Assembly (NCBI GenBank): GCA_022564455.1
Contig: JADFLK010000016.1
Location: forward strand, 1 to 12,412
Length of the DNA stretch: 12,412 bases
From: Bacteroidota bacterium
GTDB lineage: Bacteria; Bacteroidota; Rhodothermia; Rhodothermales; Rubricoccaceae
Direction of reading: 5' to 3'
This document shows, in pieces, positions 1-7,084 of the stretch. Position 1 is the stretch's first letter. Each line of letters starts with the position of its first letter. The translations under genes were made by a program, and so were the position numbers. The notes under the pieces are model-generated. The model did no database searches. It was not told where the DNA came from and saw nothing but the letters and a program-made list of their open reading frames with translations.

Positions 1-101
1 TATCCCGGAATACGGATTTCGCTAATCTGCTTCTCTGCTTCACTCAGCCATTTTTCTATCTGCACCGAGCGTTCTGATTTCTTTAATTTTTCTGAAGCCA
101 T
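1..101 (-). CDS. Start of an unidentified reading frame cut by the left edge
   Basis: An ATG at 101 opens a frame of 33 codons that runs off the window. The peptide begins MASEKLKKSERSVQIEKW and continues with a Lys/Glu-rich, probably helical stretch; it ends EIRIPG. In-frame stops (TAA, TAG) lie just upstream, so the ATG is a plausible start. The A+T content is higher than that of the respiratory genes. The family cannot be told from so little. The last 20 or so bases (to the edge) resemble the heptamer repeats found between other genes, so the frame could run into a repeat rather than a gene. I rate this as a candidate only. Confidence 0.35.
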   Translation of the reverse strand, partial: MASEKLKKSERSVQIEKWLSEAEKQISEIRIPG

Positions 102-175
102 TGATTACTACCAATCCACAGTTTGCGCCCGTTTCATCCGCGGCAATATATCATTCCAATGTGAGATCCAACCAT
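102..175. other. Short spacer downstream of metF, A+T-rich, no feature seen
   Basis: These 74 bases lie between the end of metF and the candidate start at 101. I see no clear stem-loop with a T-run, so no intrinsic terminator for metF can be called here. There is no heptamer repeat of the kind found between the act and cox genes. Confidence 0.5.
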
Positions 176-1132
176 TCACGCCATCTTCCTCAGCGGCTCC
201 ACCACCCGGCACACGTGGTCGGCGGTGGTCATGATGTAGAAGTGCAAGCCGGGCACGTCGGCGCTGAGGAGTTCTTCGGATTGCTGCCGGGCCCAGTTCT
301 CTCCAATCTCTGCTACGTGCTCCGGTTTGGCAGCTTCGATCTCAGCGGCGAGGGCTTCGGGGATCTCCGCGTGAAACGTCCGGGGCAGCGAGTGCAGGTG
401 GGCCCTCGTGGTCACGATTTTGAGGCCAGGCACGATAGGCACATTGATGCCCACCTCACGGCATTTCTCCACGAACGCGAAATAGTGGAGGTTGTCGAAA
501 AACATCTGCGTGACGATGTAGTCGGCGCCGGCATCCACCTTGCGCTTGAGATTGAGGATGTCCCACTTCATATTGGGGGCGTCCTCGTGTTTCTCCGGGT
601 AGCCGCCCGCGCCGATGCAGAAGTCCGTCGGCGCGGCGTCGATGAGCTCCTCCAGGAAGTTGCCGTTGTTCATTTCTACGATCTGGGCGACCAGATCGGA
701 GGCATATTCGTTCTTTGTACGGTCCTTACGCTCCGGCTTTGGGAAGCCGTTGTCGTCGCCGCGCACGGCCAGCACGTTTTGGATGCCGAGGTAGTGCAGC
801 TCAATCAGCGCGTCCTCGGTTTCCTCGCGGGTATAGCCTTTGCACAGCAGGTGCGGGACCGCCTCGATGCCGTAGCGATGCTGGATGGCCGCGCAGAGCC
901 CCAGCGTTCCCGGCCGCTTCCGCTTCACGTAGCGGCGCAGCGACCCGTCGGGCATCTCCTCGTAGTAGGCCTCGGCCGCGTGGCTCGTCACGTCGATGAA
1001 CGGCGGCTCGAAGGGCAGCAGCGCCTCCACGATATCGATAATCCTCTCCATCGAGCCCCCGCGCCGGGGCGGAATGATCTCGTAGGAGATCAGCGGCTCG
1101 GTGGCTCTGTCGTAGCGTTCAATGACCGTCAT
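176..1132 (-). CDS. metF: Methylenetetrahydrofolate reductase
   Basis: This enzyme reduces 5,10-methylenetetrahydrofolate to 5-methyltetrahydrofolate with FAD, supplying the methyl group for methionine synthesis in the cytoplasm. The 318-aa length is normal for bacterial MetF. The TIM-barrel signatures are visible: SYEIIPPRRGG with Glu18 as catalytic acid candidate, TLGLCAAIQHRYGIEAVPHL, NVLAVRGDD (Arg124-Gly125-Asp126), DFCIGAGGYPEKH, ADYIVTQMFFD (204-213) and VPIVPGLKIVT (231-241). The end has GLHFYIMT (295-302). The start is the ATG at 1132, with no clear Shine-Dalgarno. It is separated from the preceding gene by 245 nt holding a palindromic element and may have its own promoter. It has no obvious link to respiration and probably only happens to follow the cluster. 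Confidence 0.96.
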   Translation of the reverse strand: MTVIERYDRATEPLISYEIIPPRRGGSMERIIDIVEALLPFEPPFIDVTSHAAEAYYEEMPDGSLRRYVKRKRPGTLGLCAAIQHRYGIEAVPHLLCKGYTREETEDALIELHYLGIQNVLAVRGDDNGFPKPERKDRTKNEYASDLVAQIVEMNNGNFLEELIDAAPTDFCIGAGGYPEKHEDAPNMKWDILNLKRKVDAGADYIVTQMFFDNLHYFAFVEKCREVGINVPIVPGLKIVTTRAHLHSLPRTFHAEIPEALAAEIEAAKPEHVAEIGENWARQQSEELLSADVPGLHFYIMTTADHVCRVVEPLRKMA

Positions 1133-1215
1133 GAGGCGTACGGTGCGGGTCGTTTATTCAGATGGGCGAGATAATACGGTTATCCGAACAGCGAAGCACC
1201 ACGAAGCGCCGTGCA

Positions 1216-1379
1216 AGGAGCCTGTCGGGTTTAGGGAATTGTAGCGAGGCGAGTGGGAAATTGAGGCCACTTTTTCGACCTTTTGAGGCGCATAGTTGGG
1301 CTACGCAACGAAAAAGATCGAGAAATTGGGCCAATTTACCGCCGCCGCAGTAGAGTCATCCTAAATGCGACAGGCTCCT
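1216..1379. mobile_element. MITE-like palindromic element (164 nt) with 20-nt terminal inverted repeats
   Basis: The ends at 1216-1235 (aggagcctgtcgggtttagg) and 1360-1379 are inverted copies with 18 of 20 matches, the two differences being GG against CA. The inner halves also pair: about 1255-1285 (aaattg, ttttcgacc) mirrors about 1310-1340. A central stem at 1290-1295/1301-1306 has a 5-nt loop at 1296-1300, in the exact middle of the element. The entire sequence can fold into one long imperfect hairpin. It holds no gene of its own. This is the form expected of a miniature inverted-repeat element, or of a deletion derivative of an insertion sequence (inference). No clear target-site duplication is seen. 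It lies between orf103 and metF, and could act as a transcript barrier or stabiliser. Confidence 0.75.
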
Positions 1380-1689
1380 AATTCCGGCGCAGCCACAGAT
1401 CACCGAAGAGCGGTTCAAACTCCTGGCGTGCATCTTCCACAAAATGCGGCTCTTCCTCCACGAAATGGGCGGCCTGCCTGTGGATGTCCTCCACGATATC
1501 CTTTGAGGTTACTCGTTTCACTATTTCAGGTCGCGAAACCATCTGCTCGCGGGCGACCCTCTTGCGCCTCCGAAGCCGCTCCGGGAAGAGCACGCGCCCC
1601 AGCGTCACGACGGCCCAGACCGTCATCAGCACGATCACCGGAACGGCGATCAACAGGAAAAGGTTGATGATGGAGGCGGGCATCAACAT
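1378..1689 (-). CDS. Small uncharacterised one-helix membrane protein at the end of the cox cluster
   Basis: I do not recognise a family. The 103-aa product has one strong N-terminal membrane helix (about 7-29, ILL-type hydrophobic). A very basic stretch follows (ERLRRRKRVAREQ, 37-49), so by the positive-inside rule the C-terminus should be cytoplasmic. Residues 50-100 are acidic and aromatic, with EDIHRQAAHFVEEEPHFVED. It starts 35 nt after coxD, so it may be a last oxidase-linked gene, but no function can be given. ATG codons lie at 1689 and 1683; the first is used. Its TAG stop is formed at the end of a palindromic element (outer TAG of TAGGAGCC), so the reading frame may have been cut short there. 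A conserved gene in this place in relatives would support it; otherwise it could be a chance frame. Confidence 0.65.
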   Translation of the reverse strand: MLMPASIINLFLLIAVPVIVLMTVWAVVTLGRVLFPERLRRRKRVAREQMVSRPEIVKRVTSKDIVEDIHRQAAHFVEEEPHFVEDARQEFEPLFGDLWLRRN

Positions 1690-1698
1690 CGTGAGATG

Positions 1699-1721
1699 CC
1701 CGGCCCGATTGGCGGGTCGGG
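1699..1721 (-). other. GC-rich intercistronic stem-loop after coxD
   Basis: A 9-bp stem (1699-1707 with 1713-1721, one G-T wobble on one strand) encloses a 5-base loop. It lies three bases after the coxD TAG and nine bases before the next ATG. No T-run follows, so it is not a standard intrinsic terminator. It could stop 3' exonucleases, attenuate transcription, or limit initiation of the 103-aa protein. Which of these applies cannot be told from sequence alone. Confidence 0.5.
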
Positions 1722-1724
1722 ATG

Positions 1725-2201
1725 CTAAGGTACAGTCGGCGCGTTGGGAAGGAGCAGCGTATCGGGGGAGGCAACGAGTGGCGGAGCTACCGTCGTCTCG
1801 TTCAACCGGTTCTGGCGCGCTTCAAGCTCGGCCTGTTCCGCGTTTTGTATGTCGATCGGTATGGCGCTACCGGGTTCGAACACATCGCGGAAGCCCGTAT
1901 CGAGAAAGGTGAACGAGAGGAACACCGCAAGAAACACGAATGAGGCGACGAACGCAAGGGCATTCGTTCCGCCGTCGTACTTGAGGCCCATGAAATACAT
2001 CGCCACGATCGTAGCCTTGGTTCCGGCAATTACAAGCGCGATGGGAACGCCGAAGCCACCCAGCGCGATGATGCCGGCCCGCTCAGCAAGCGCAAGAAAG
2101 ACGGTCAGGGATGTCAACGCAACGAGGATCAGAATCGTCCTGATCAGCAGGCTCGGCGAGTTTACGTGGTGGCCGGCGTGGCCGTTTTCGTCGTTGCTCA
2201 T
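1725..2201 (-). CDS. coxD: Cytochrome c oxidase subunit IV (prokaryotic COX4 family) with long C-terminal tail
   Basis: This is the small subunit IV of a bacterial aa3/caa3-type oxidase. It has no known redox role and is thought to support assembly or stability. The 158-aa protein shows three membrane helices (about 18-38, 46-72, 80-102). The second helix contains the family hallmark TKATIVAMYFMGLKY (61-75, with Lys62). Residues 103-158 form a polar tail that is longer than the family's usual short form, with AEQAELEARQNRLNE (probably helical) and a Pro/Val/Leu end. The N-terminus is Asn/His-rich. The ATG at 2201 follows a repeat-bearing spacer of 84 nt after coxC. A GC-rich stem-loop follows its TAG stop before the next gene. 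The identity rests on the motif and position. Confidence 0.9.
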   Translation of the reverse strand: MSNDENGHAGHHVNSPSLLIRTILILVALTSLTVFLALAERAGIIALGGFGVPIALVIAGTKATIVAMYFMGLKYDGGTNALAFVASFVFLAVFLSFTFLDTGFRDVFEPGSAIPIDIQNAEQAELEARQNRLNETTVAPPLVASPDTLLLPNAPTVP

Positions 2202-2206
2202 GGTTT

Positions 2207-2287
2207 GTAGTACGAATTACGTTGTGCGTATTTCGTAGAGCGTATTACGTCTGGGATGATTCCCTTACGCAATACGAACTACGCACT
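2207..2287. repeat. Heptamer-type inverted repeat, coxC/coxD spacer
   Basis: This element fills nearly the whole 84-nt spacer. On the plus strand, repeated CGTA/TACG units (for example gtgcgtatttcgtag then cgtattacg) are followed by a small hairpin (ggga-tgat-tccc, 2253-2264). An inverted block with ccttacgcaatacgaac comes next. It ends in acgcactag, which includes the coxC stop. On the gene strand it begins TAGTGCGTA, as does the actD/actE copy. It is the longest and most degenerate of the five copies. Confidence 0.75.
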
Positions 2288-3194
2288 AGATCAAATACAT
2301 CATCGGGAAAAGGAAAATCCAGATGATGTCCACCACGTGCCAGTAGAGCCCGACGTTCTCGACCGGCGTGTAGTAAACGCTGGAGTATTTGCCGCGCCGC
2401 GACTGCCACGCAAGGATGCTGATGGCGATCATCCCGATAAGCACGTGCAGGCCGTGGATGCCCGTCATGACGTAGTAGAGAGAGAAGAAGAGGCCGGACC
2501 GTCGATTGGTAAGGCCGTGCGAACCAGGGCCGTGCGCCTCGCCTACATGCTCATCTGCCGCTGCCTGTTCACCCCGCACCGGAGCGTGCTCGGCCTCAGC
2601 AGGTACGTGGTCGGCAAGGGCTGCGGCGTCTTCTTCCAGGAGGAGCAGCGGTTCGGCATCGGCAAGCGGACCCAGATCGCCAATGGTCGATCCATCGGGC
2701 ATCACAAAGTGCTCGCCGGGGAAAATGCCCAGATCGAACTTGTGGGTGTACTCGAAGTACTTCACCACCATGAACGTCCCGGCGAGCGCGACGGTGGCGA
2801 TGAGGTTCCAGAAGAGCACCTTCTGGTTGTCTCTTTGCGCCCCCCGGATGGCCCACGCCACCGTCAGCGACGACGCAAGGAGCACCAGCGTATTGAAGGC
2901 GCCCATCATCGTGTTGAGCTGGGTGCTGGCCTCGGCGAAGAGCTCGGGGTACCACGCCCGGAAGATGGCGTAGGCCACGAACATCCCACCGAATAGAAGG
3001 ATTTCCGTGGCGAGAAAGAGCCACATGCCCAGCTTCGAGGCCTCGAACTGCTGCTGAGGCGTCGCGAAGTAATGCTGAAGGTGCGCCGGATGGAGATCCC
3101 CGTCGTAGCCGCGAAGCATCACGTCGTGATGCTCGTGGCCGTTCGCGGCATCACGCGCGTGCTCTTCAGCGACCGTTGTTGCGTGGTCTGTCAT
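2286..3194 (-). CDS. coxC: Cytochrome c oxidase subunit III with a ~70-residue acidic insertion
   Basis: Subunit III is a structural membrane subunit of the oxidase. The 302-aa protein shows five helices (about 55-78, 96-115, 128-148, 233-262, 281-301). This is the short form that lacks the first two helices of the mitochondrial protein. Conserved features are KLGMWLFLATEILLFGGMF (Glu65), YFEYTHKFD, GIHGLHVLIGM (245-255) and LYWHVVDIIWIFLFP (283-297). Between the third and fourth helices lies an insertion of about 70 residues (about 160-230). It is rich in Ala, Glu and His, with LLLLEEDAAALADH and repeated HxPxxAEHxP-like pieces. It is probably a soluble loop. The His-rich N-terminus (HGHEHHDVM region, 15-26) is also polar. 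The TAG stop lies at the edge of a repeat element. The start is the ATG at 3194, 19 nt after coxA. Confidence 0.95.
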   Translation of the reverse strand: MTDHATTVAEEHARDAANGHEHHDVMLRGYDGDLHPAHLQHYFATPQQQFEASKLGMWLFLATEILLFGGMFVAYAIFRAWYPELFAEASTQLNTMMGAFNTLVLLASSLTVAWAIRGAQRDNQKVLFWNLIATVALAGTFMVVKYFEYTHKFDLGIFPGEHFVMPDGSTIGDLGPLADAEPLLLLEEDAAALADHVPAEAEHAPVRGEQAAADEHVGEAHGPGSHGLTNRRSGLFFSLYYVMTGIHGLHVLIGMIAISILAWQSRRGKYSSVYYTPVENVGLYWHVVDIIWIFLFPMMYLI

Positions 3195-3213
3195 AGTTCG
3201 GAAAAAAGGGACT

Positions 3214-5004
3214 TCAGCTCGTTTCGTCGTCGGGTTTGTCCGGCTGCGATGCGCCGATGGTTACATCCGGGACGGGCGCCGGCTCACCGGCGGCCACGGC
3301 GCCGTCTCCGCTGTAGATGGCGTAGTAGTCGTACGGGCCGTGCGTCACGAGCGGCGTCGCATGGAAGTTGTGCGGATGCGGCGGCGTGGAGCAGGCGCTC
3401 CATTCGAGCGTGGCTGCCCCCCACGGGTTGCCGGGTGCAAGCTTCCCACGAAAAAGTGAATGGATGCCGTTGATCAACACCAGCAACAATCCGAGGGCCA
3501 GCACCCACGATCCCACGGTAGAAACCTGATGCAGCGGCTGGAGCCACGGCATGTCCGCGTAGTCGTAGTAGCGGCGCGGCATCCCCTGGCTTCCCATTAT
3601 GAACTGGATGAAGAACGTCAGGTTGAAGCCGAGGAATACGAGCAGCGCCGACATTTTTCCGACGCGCTCGTTGTAGAGACGGCCAGTCATCTTCGGCCAC
3701 CAGTAGTGCAAGCCCCCGAGCATGGCCATCACCGTGCCGCCCATCATCACGTAGTGGAAATGGGCGACGATGAAATAGGTGTCGTGCAGGTGAATGTCCA
3801 CCGCGAGCGCACCCACCATGATGCCGGTCACACCGCCGATTGTGAACAGGAACAGGAACGTGAGGGCGTAGAGCATCGGAGTCTGGAGCCACACGCTCCC
3901 CTTGTACATCGTGGCGATCCAATTGAAAATCTTGATGCCCGACGGGATTCCGATCAGGAACGTGATCATCGAGAAAACCACACTTGATATCGGGCTCTGG
4001 CCGCTGGTGAACATGTGGTGGCCCCACACGAGGAAACCCAGAAGGGCGATGGCCACGGAGGACAGCGCAACCAGCTTGTAGCCGAATACCCTCTGGCGGC
4101 TGAAGGTGCCCATCAGCTCACTGATTATGCCGAACCCGGGGAGGATCATGATGTACACGGCCGGATGGCTGTAGAACCAGAAGAAGTGCTGGAACAGAAC
4201 CGGGTCGCCGCCGAGGGCCGGGTCGAAGATGCCGATGCCCATGAAGCGCTCGAGTGCCAGCAATGCCATCGTGATGCCGATGACCGGCGTCGCCAGTACC
4301 TGGACAAGTGCCGTCGCGTAAATAGACCACAGGAAGAGTGGAAGCCGGCTCCACGTCATGCCCGGCGCGCGCATTTTGTGGATGGTGACGATGAAGTTCA
4401 GGCCCGTCAGGATCGATGAGAAACCGGCAATGAACACACCAAGCCCCACGGCAAGCACCGCCGTCCCCGTCTCCTTCGAGTAGGGCGTGTAGAAGGTCCA
4501 TCCCGTGTCGACACCATAGGTCGTCATCGAGTAGAGAATGAACGCGGCGCCGATCCAGTAGAGGTAGAGCGAAAACAGGTTGAGCCGCGGGAACGCCACG
4601 TCCTTCGCCCCGATCATCAGCGGGAGGTTGAAGTTGCCCAGTGCGGCGGGGATGCTGGGAATGATGAACAGGAAGACCATCACGATGCCGTGCATCGAAA
4701 ACACGCGATTGTACGTGTCGGCCGTCATGAACGTCTCGCCTACCGTAAACTGCTCAAGTCGAATCCCCAGTGCGAGAATACCGGCCAGCCCAAAGAACGT
4801 CGCAATAGAGATCAGGTACATGATCCCGATCCGCTTGTGATCCTTTGTGGTCATCCACCCCTTGAAGTAGAACCAGTAGCGGGCGAACCCCTTCACATCG
4901 GGGCCCGGAGCGGGTTCGCGCAGGTAGTTATGGACGGGCTCGTGCCCCGGCGGGTAGGCCGTGGTTGCCGGAACGATGGGAGCCGGTTGGGTTAAAATTG
5001 CCAT
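3214..5004 (-). CDS. coxA: Cytochrome c oxidase subunit I, A2-type haem-copper oxidase
   Basis: Subunit I is the catalytic core, reducing oxygen at haem a3-CuB and pumping protons. The 596-aa length fits caa3 oxidases. Ligands seen are His105 (MHG) and His417 (HFHY) for haem a, His415 for haem a3, and His280 (YSHP) plus His329/His330 (GHHM) for CuB. Tyr284 is placed as the His-Tyr cross-link partner. Lys358 (PSGIKIF) fits the K channel. The sequence FYSHPAVY has Ala282 where A1 oxidases have the D-channel glutamate of HPEVY, and carries the Tyr-Ser pair (278-279) before His280. This is the signature of subfamily A2, known in Rhodothermus and Thermus caa3 enzymes. The ATG at 5004 is preceded by a 76-nt spacer with inverted heptamer repeats. 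coxC starts 19 nt after its stop. Confidence 0.98.
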   Translation of the reverse strand: MAILTQPAPIVPATTAYPPGHEPVHNYLREPAPGPDVKGFARYWFYFKGWMTTKDHKRIGIMYLISIATFFGLAGILALGIRLEQFTVGETFMTADTYNRVFSMHGIVMVFLFIIPSIPAALGNFNLPLMIGAKDVAFPRLNLFSLYLYWIGAAFILYSMTTYGVDTGWTFYTPYSKETGTAVLAVGLGVFIAGFSSILTGLNFIVTIHKMRAPGMTWSRLPLFLWSIYATALVQVLATPVIGITMALLALERFMGIGIFDPALGGDPVLFQHFFWFYSHPAVYIMILPGFGIISELMGTFSRQRVFGYKLVALSSVAIALLGFLVWGHHMFTSGQSPISSVVFSMITFLIGIPSGIKIFNWIATMYKGSVWLQTPMLYALTFLFLFTIGGVTGIMVGALAVDIHLHDTYFIVAHFHYVMMGGTVMAMLGGLHYWWPKMTGRLYNERVGKMSALLVFLGFNLTFFIQFIMGSQGMPRRYYDYADMPWLQPLHQVSTVGSWVLALGLLLVLINGIHSLFRGKLAPGNPWGAATLEWSACSTPPHPHNFHATPLVTHGPYDYYAIYSGDGAVAAGEPAPVPDVTIGASQPDKPDDETS

Positions 5005-5012
5005 GTGGAATA

Positions 5013-5078
5013 GCGCGTATTCCGTATTGCGTAAAGGGTCAAAATAGGAACCTTACGCAACACGCATTACGAATTAAT
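5013..5078. repeat. Heptamer-type inverted repeat, coxB/coxA spacer
   Basis: Two inverted blocks are seen: gcgtattccgtattgcgtaa (from 5015, units of 7 nt) and ccttacgcaacacgcattac (from 5051). They are separated by about a dozen A-rich bases. On the RNA they could pair to form a long imperfect stem just upstream of the coxA start. The element occupies most of the 76-nt gap. It carries no gene. Confidence 0.8.
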
Positions 5079-5080
5079 AC

Positions 5081-6181
5081 TCATTCGTCCGGGCCTGCCG
5101 GAGTTGTTTCAGTTTCCGTTGAATCGACCGCGGCTTCGGGCAAAGCCAAGCTGGTGTCGGCGGCTGTCGCAACGCCGTTGATCAGGCGCATGTAGGCGGC
5201 GATGGCACGCACGTCACGGTCGGACATGAGGCTCTCGTAGGAGGGCATCTGGGGCTGGAAGCCCTGCACGATTTGGGTGCCGGGGTTGTAGAGTGACTCG
5301 AGGACGTAGCTGTCGTCCATCACGGCGCTGGTTCCATCGGCGAACGCACGCGTCTGGCCCCAGGTACCGAGCCAGGTTGGACCCGTCCCCGCTGAGCCGT
5401 CAATGGTGTGGCACGTGTTGCAATTCCGGCTGCTGTAAAGCCGCTCGCCCCACTCGGCAGGCGGAAGGTCTTCCCCTCCGGCCCCGCCCGTTGCAAGGTA
5501 TTCGTAGAACGCATCGCGGCCCACAACACGGATCTTCGCGCCCATGTTTGAGTGCCCCGTGCCGCAGTATTCCGTGCAAACCACCTGGTATACGCCCTCT
5601 TCCGGCGCGTTAAACCAGACATAGGTATAGCGGTTGGGGAGCACGTCGTGCTTGATGCGAAACGCAGGCACGAAGAAGCTGTGTATCACGTCTCTGGCGC
5701 TCATCACAAACTTTACGGGCTGCCCGGCAGGCACCACCACCTCGTTCTGCGTCACCATACCGTTGGGATACTCGAACGTCCAGAACCACTTCTGCGCCAC
5801 CACCCTGATTTCGTAGGAATCGCTGGGTGCAATGCTCGTATCCACGTACGCGCGGAAGCCCCAGAAAAACACAATCATCGAAAGGATAGCAGGAATGATG
5901 GTCCACGACATCTCAAGCAGCTTGCTCTCGTGGACAGGGCGCGGGTGCTCGGCGTGCGACTTCCGCTTGTATTTCCATGCGAGCCAGACCATGGCAATGG
6001 TTACGCCGATGGTGAGGATCGTGCTCGCGTAGAGAATGAAGTAGAACGCGTTGTCAATAATGTGCGCCGTCGTCGAGCTCTGGGGCGGAAGCCACAGCGA
6101 GCCGCCGTCCGTCCAGAACTCGGTGCGCCCTTCCGGGGCGGCCGCGTCCTGCATAGCCAAAAACACCGATATTAGAAACAT
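5081..6181 (-). CDS. coxB: caa3-type cytochrome c oxidase subunit II with fused cytochrome c domain
   Basis: Subunit II receives electrons and passes them through the CuA centre to haem a. Two membrane helices (about 42-68 and 91-111) are followed by a cupredoxin domain. The domain has the aromatic patch QKWFWTFEYPNG (130-141). Its CuA ligands are His167 (VIHSFF) and CTEYCGTGHSNM with Cys202, Glu204, Cys206, His210 and Met213. A class I cytochrome c domain is fused behind it: CNTCH (Cys254, Cys257, His258), likely Met312 (QPQMPSY) as sixth ligand, and DRDVRAIAAYMRLINGV as the last helix. The fusion defines caa3 oxidases. A low-complexity acidic tail (about 340-366) closes the 366-aa protein. 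The ATG at 6181 is 11 nt after the SCO stop. The N-terminal MFLISVFLAMQDA is a short signal-like segment. Confidence 0.97.
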   Translation of the reverse strand: MFLISVFLAMQDAAAPEGRTEFWTDGGSLWLPPQSSTTAHIIDNAFYFILYASTILTIGVTIAMVWLAWKYKRKSHAEHPRPVHESKLLEMSWTIIPAILSMIVFFWGFRAYVDTSIAPSDSYEIRVVAQKWFWTFEYPNGMVTQNEVVVPAGQPVKFVMSARDVIHSFFVPAFRIKHDVLPNRYTYVWFNAPEEGVYQVVCTEYCGTGHSNMGAKIRVVGRDAFYEYLATGGAGGEDLPPAEWGERLYSSRNCNTCHTIDGSAGTGPTWLGTWGQTRAFADGTSAVMDDSYVLESLYNPGTQIVQGFQPQMPSYESLMSDRDVRAIAAYMRLINGVATAADTSLALPEAAVDSTETETTPAGPDE

Positions 6182-6192
6182 TGCAGACGTCG

Positions 6193-7083
6193 TTAATCAG
6201 CTAATCCGGGATCGAGACCGAGTCCAGCGGGTTCGTTGCCTCGCTTGCGTTCGCGCAGCCACTTCGGGAAGAAAAAAGCGGCGAGCGCCAGCAACGACAG
6301 GCCGCCGCCGATTTTCATGATGTTGAGAATGTAGGGGGTGTACGACCGCGTGGTGGTGTCGTAGCGGAAGCACGTGAGCAGAAACCGATCGAGCGTGGAG
6401 CCGACGGCGCCCTCCCCGGCCTCCACGGTGGCGAGGCGAAAGTCGCGTGGGTTGTGCTGGATGCCGTAGAGGTAGCGCGTGATGGTACCATCCGCGCTGA
6501 GGAAGACCAGAATCGCGTTGTGAGCGTACTGCTGGGTGGCCTCGTGCCACACGAAACCGAAGCCCACTTCGTCGGCGAGCGTGCGAATGTTCTCCTCCTG
6601 CCCGGTTAGGAAATGCCAGTTTTCGGCGATGTCCGGCTTCGCAGAAGTTGTCCGCTCCACGTACATCGCCTTTGCCTCGGCAGCACGCTCGGGGCCCTCA
6701 CGGTGATTAAAGGACAGGGAGACGACTTCAAAATCCAGGCCCGGCTCCAGGTCCGTTTCCCTGAGCGCTTCCGAGAGCCCGTCCAGGACGAGGCTGCACA
6801 ACATCGGGCAGGAGTGGTACGCAAAGTTCAGGATCACCGGGTGGCCACGCCCGAGGTAATCGCCCATCCTCACCGTCTCCCCTTTGCTATCCACGAACTC
6901 GGTGTCGAGCGAAATCTGCTCGCCGAGGTGCTCAATCACCGTCACCTCCGGTACACCGGCGTCGGGTTCGATGGGCTGCGCTTCGAGCGATTGGGTTGCG
7001 AGCGGCTGGGCCATGCCCCTACCGCCCATCGCCGGCACGGCGACAGCGACGAAGAGGCCTATCGTCAGGGCACGGTGGACCAC
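6193..7083 (-). CDS. SCO1/SenC-family copper chaperone for cytochrome c oxidase, with C-terminal membrane helix
   Basis: This is an SCO-family protein, a thioredoxin-fold chaperone that delivers copper to, or reduces, the CuA site of CoxB. The 296-aa sequence begins with a signal-like hydrophobic stretch (about 5-19). The redox/copper pair is Cys92 and Cys96 in SCPMLCS. His188 in QYAHNA is placed like the third copper ligand. NPRDFRLATVEA, around 211-222, is typical of the longer SCO subgroup found beside caa3 and ACIII genes. An extra C-terminal membrane helix (about 256-273, MKIGGGLSLLALAAFFF) follows a LTCFRYDTTTRSYTP segment. The chosen start is GTG at 7083, one base after the stop of the preceding gene; a later start would cut into the signal sequence. 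The coxB ATG comes 11 nt downstream, directly linking chaperone and target. Confidence 0.93.
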   Translation of the reverse strand: MVHRALTIGLFVAVAVPAMGGRGMAQPLATQSLEAQPIEPDAGVPEVTVIEHLGEQISLDTEFVDSKGETVRMGDYLGRGHPVILNFAYHSCPMLCSLVLDGLSEALRETDLEPGLDFEVVSLSFNHREGPERAAEAKAMYVERTTSAKPDIAENWHFLTGQEENIRTLADEVGFGFVWHEATQQYAHNAILVFLSADGTITRYLYGIQHNPRDFRLATVEAGEGAVGSTLDRFLLTCFRYDTTTRSYTPYILNIMKIGGGLSLLALAAFFFPKWLRERKRGNEPAGLGLDPGLAD

Positions 7084-7084
7084 G

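Noticed and set aside
101..1174. Long plus-strand open frame of 357 codons opposite metF
   Set aside because: It is antisense to a clear MetF with all family motifs, begins with TTG, and its peptide is low-complexity His/Arg/Val-rich, as expected from a reversed GC-rich gene.
1165..1200. Promoter for metF with a TATTAT -10-like box on the minus strand
   Set aside because: No -35 element (or Bacteroidota -33 TTTG) lies at the right distance, so it is not supported beyond chance.
1216..1379. Intrinsic terminator of the cox operon
   Set aside because: The inverted ends are far apart (164 nt) with no T-run behind the stem, and the internal symmetry fits a MITE-like element better, though it may still affect transcription.
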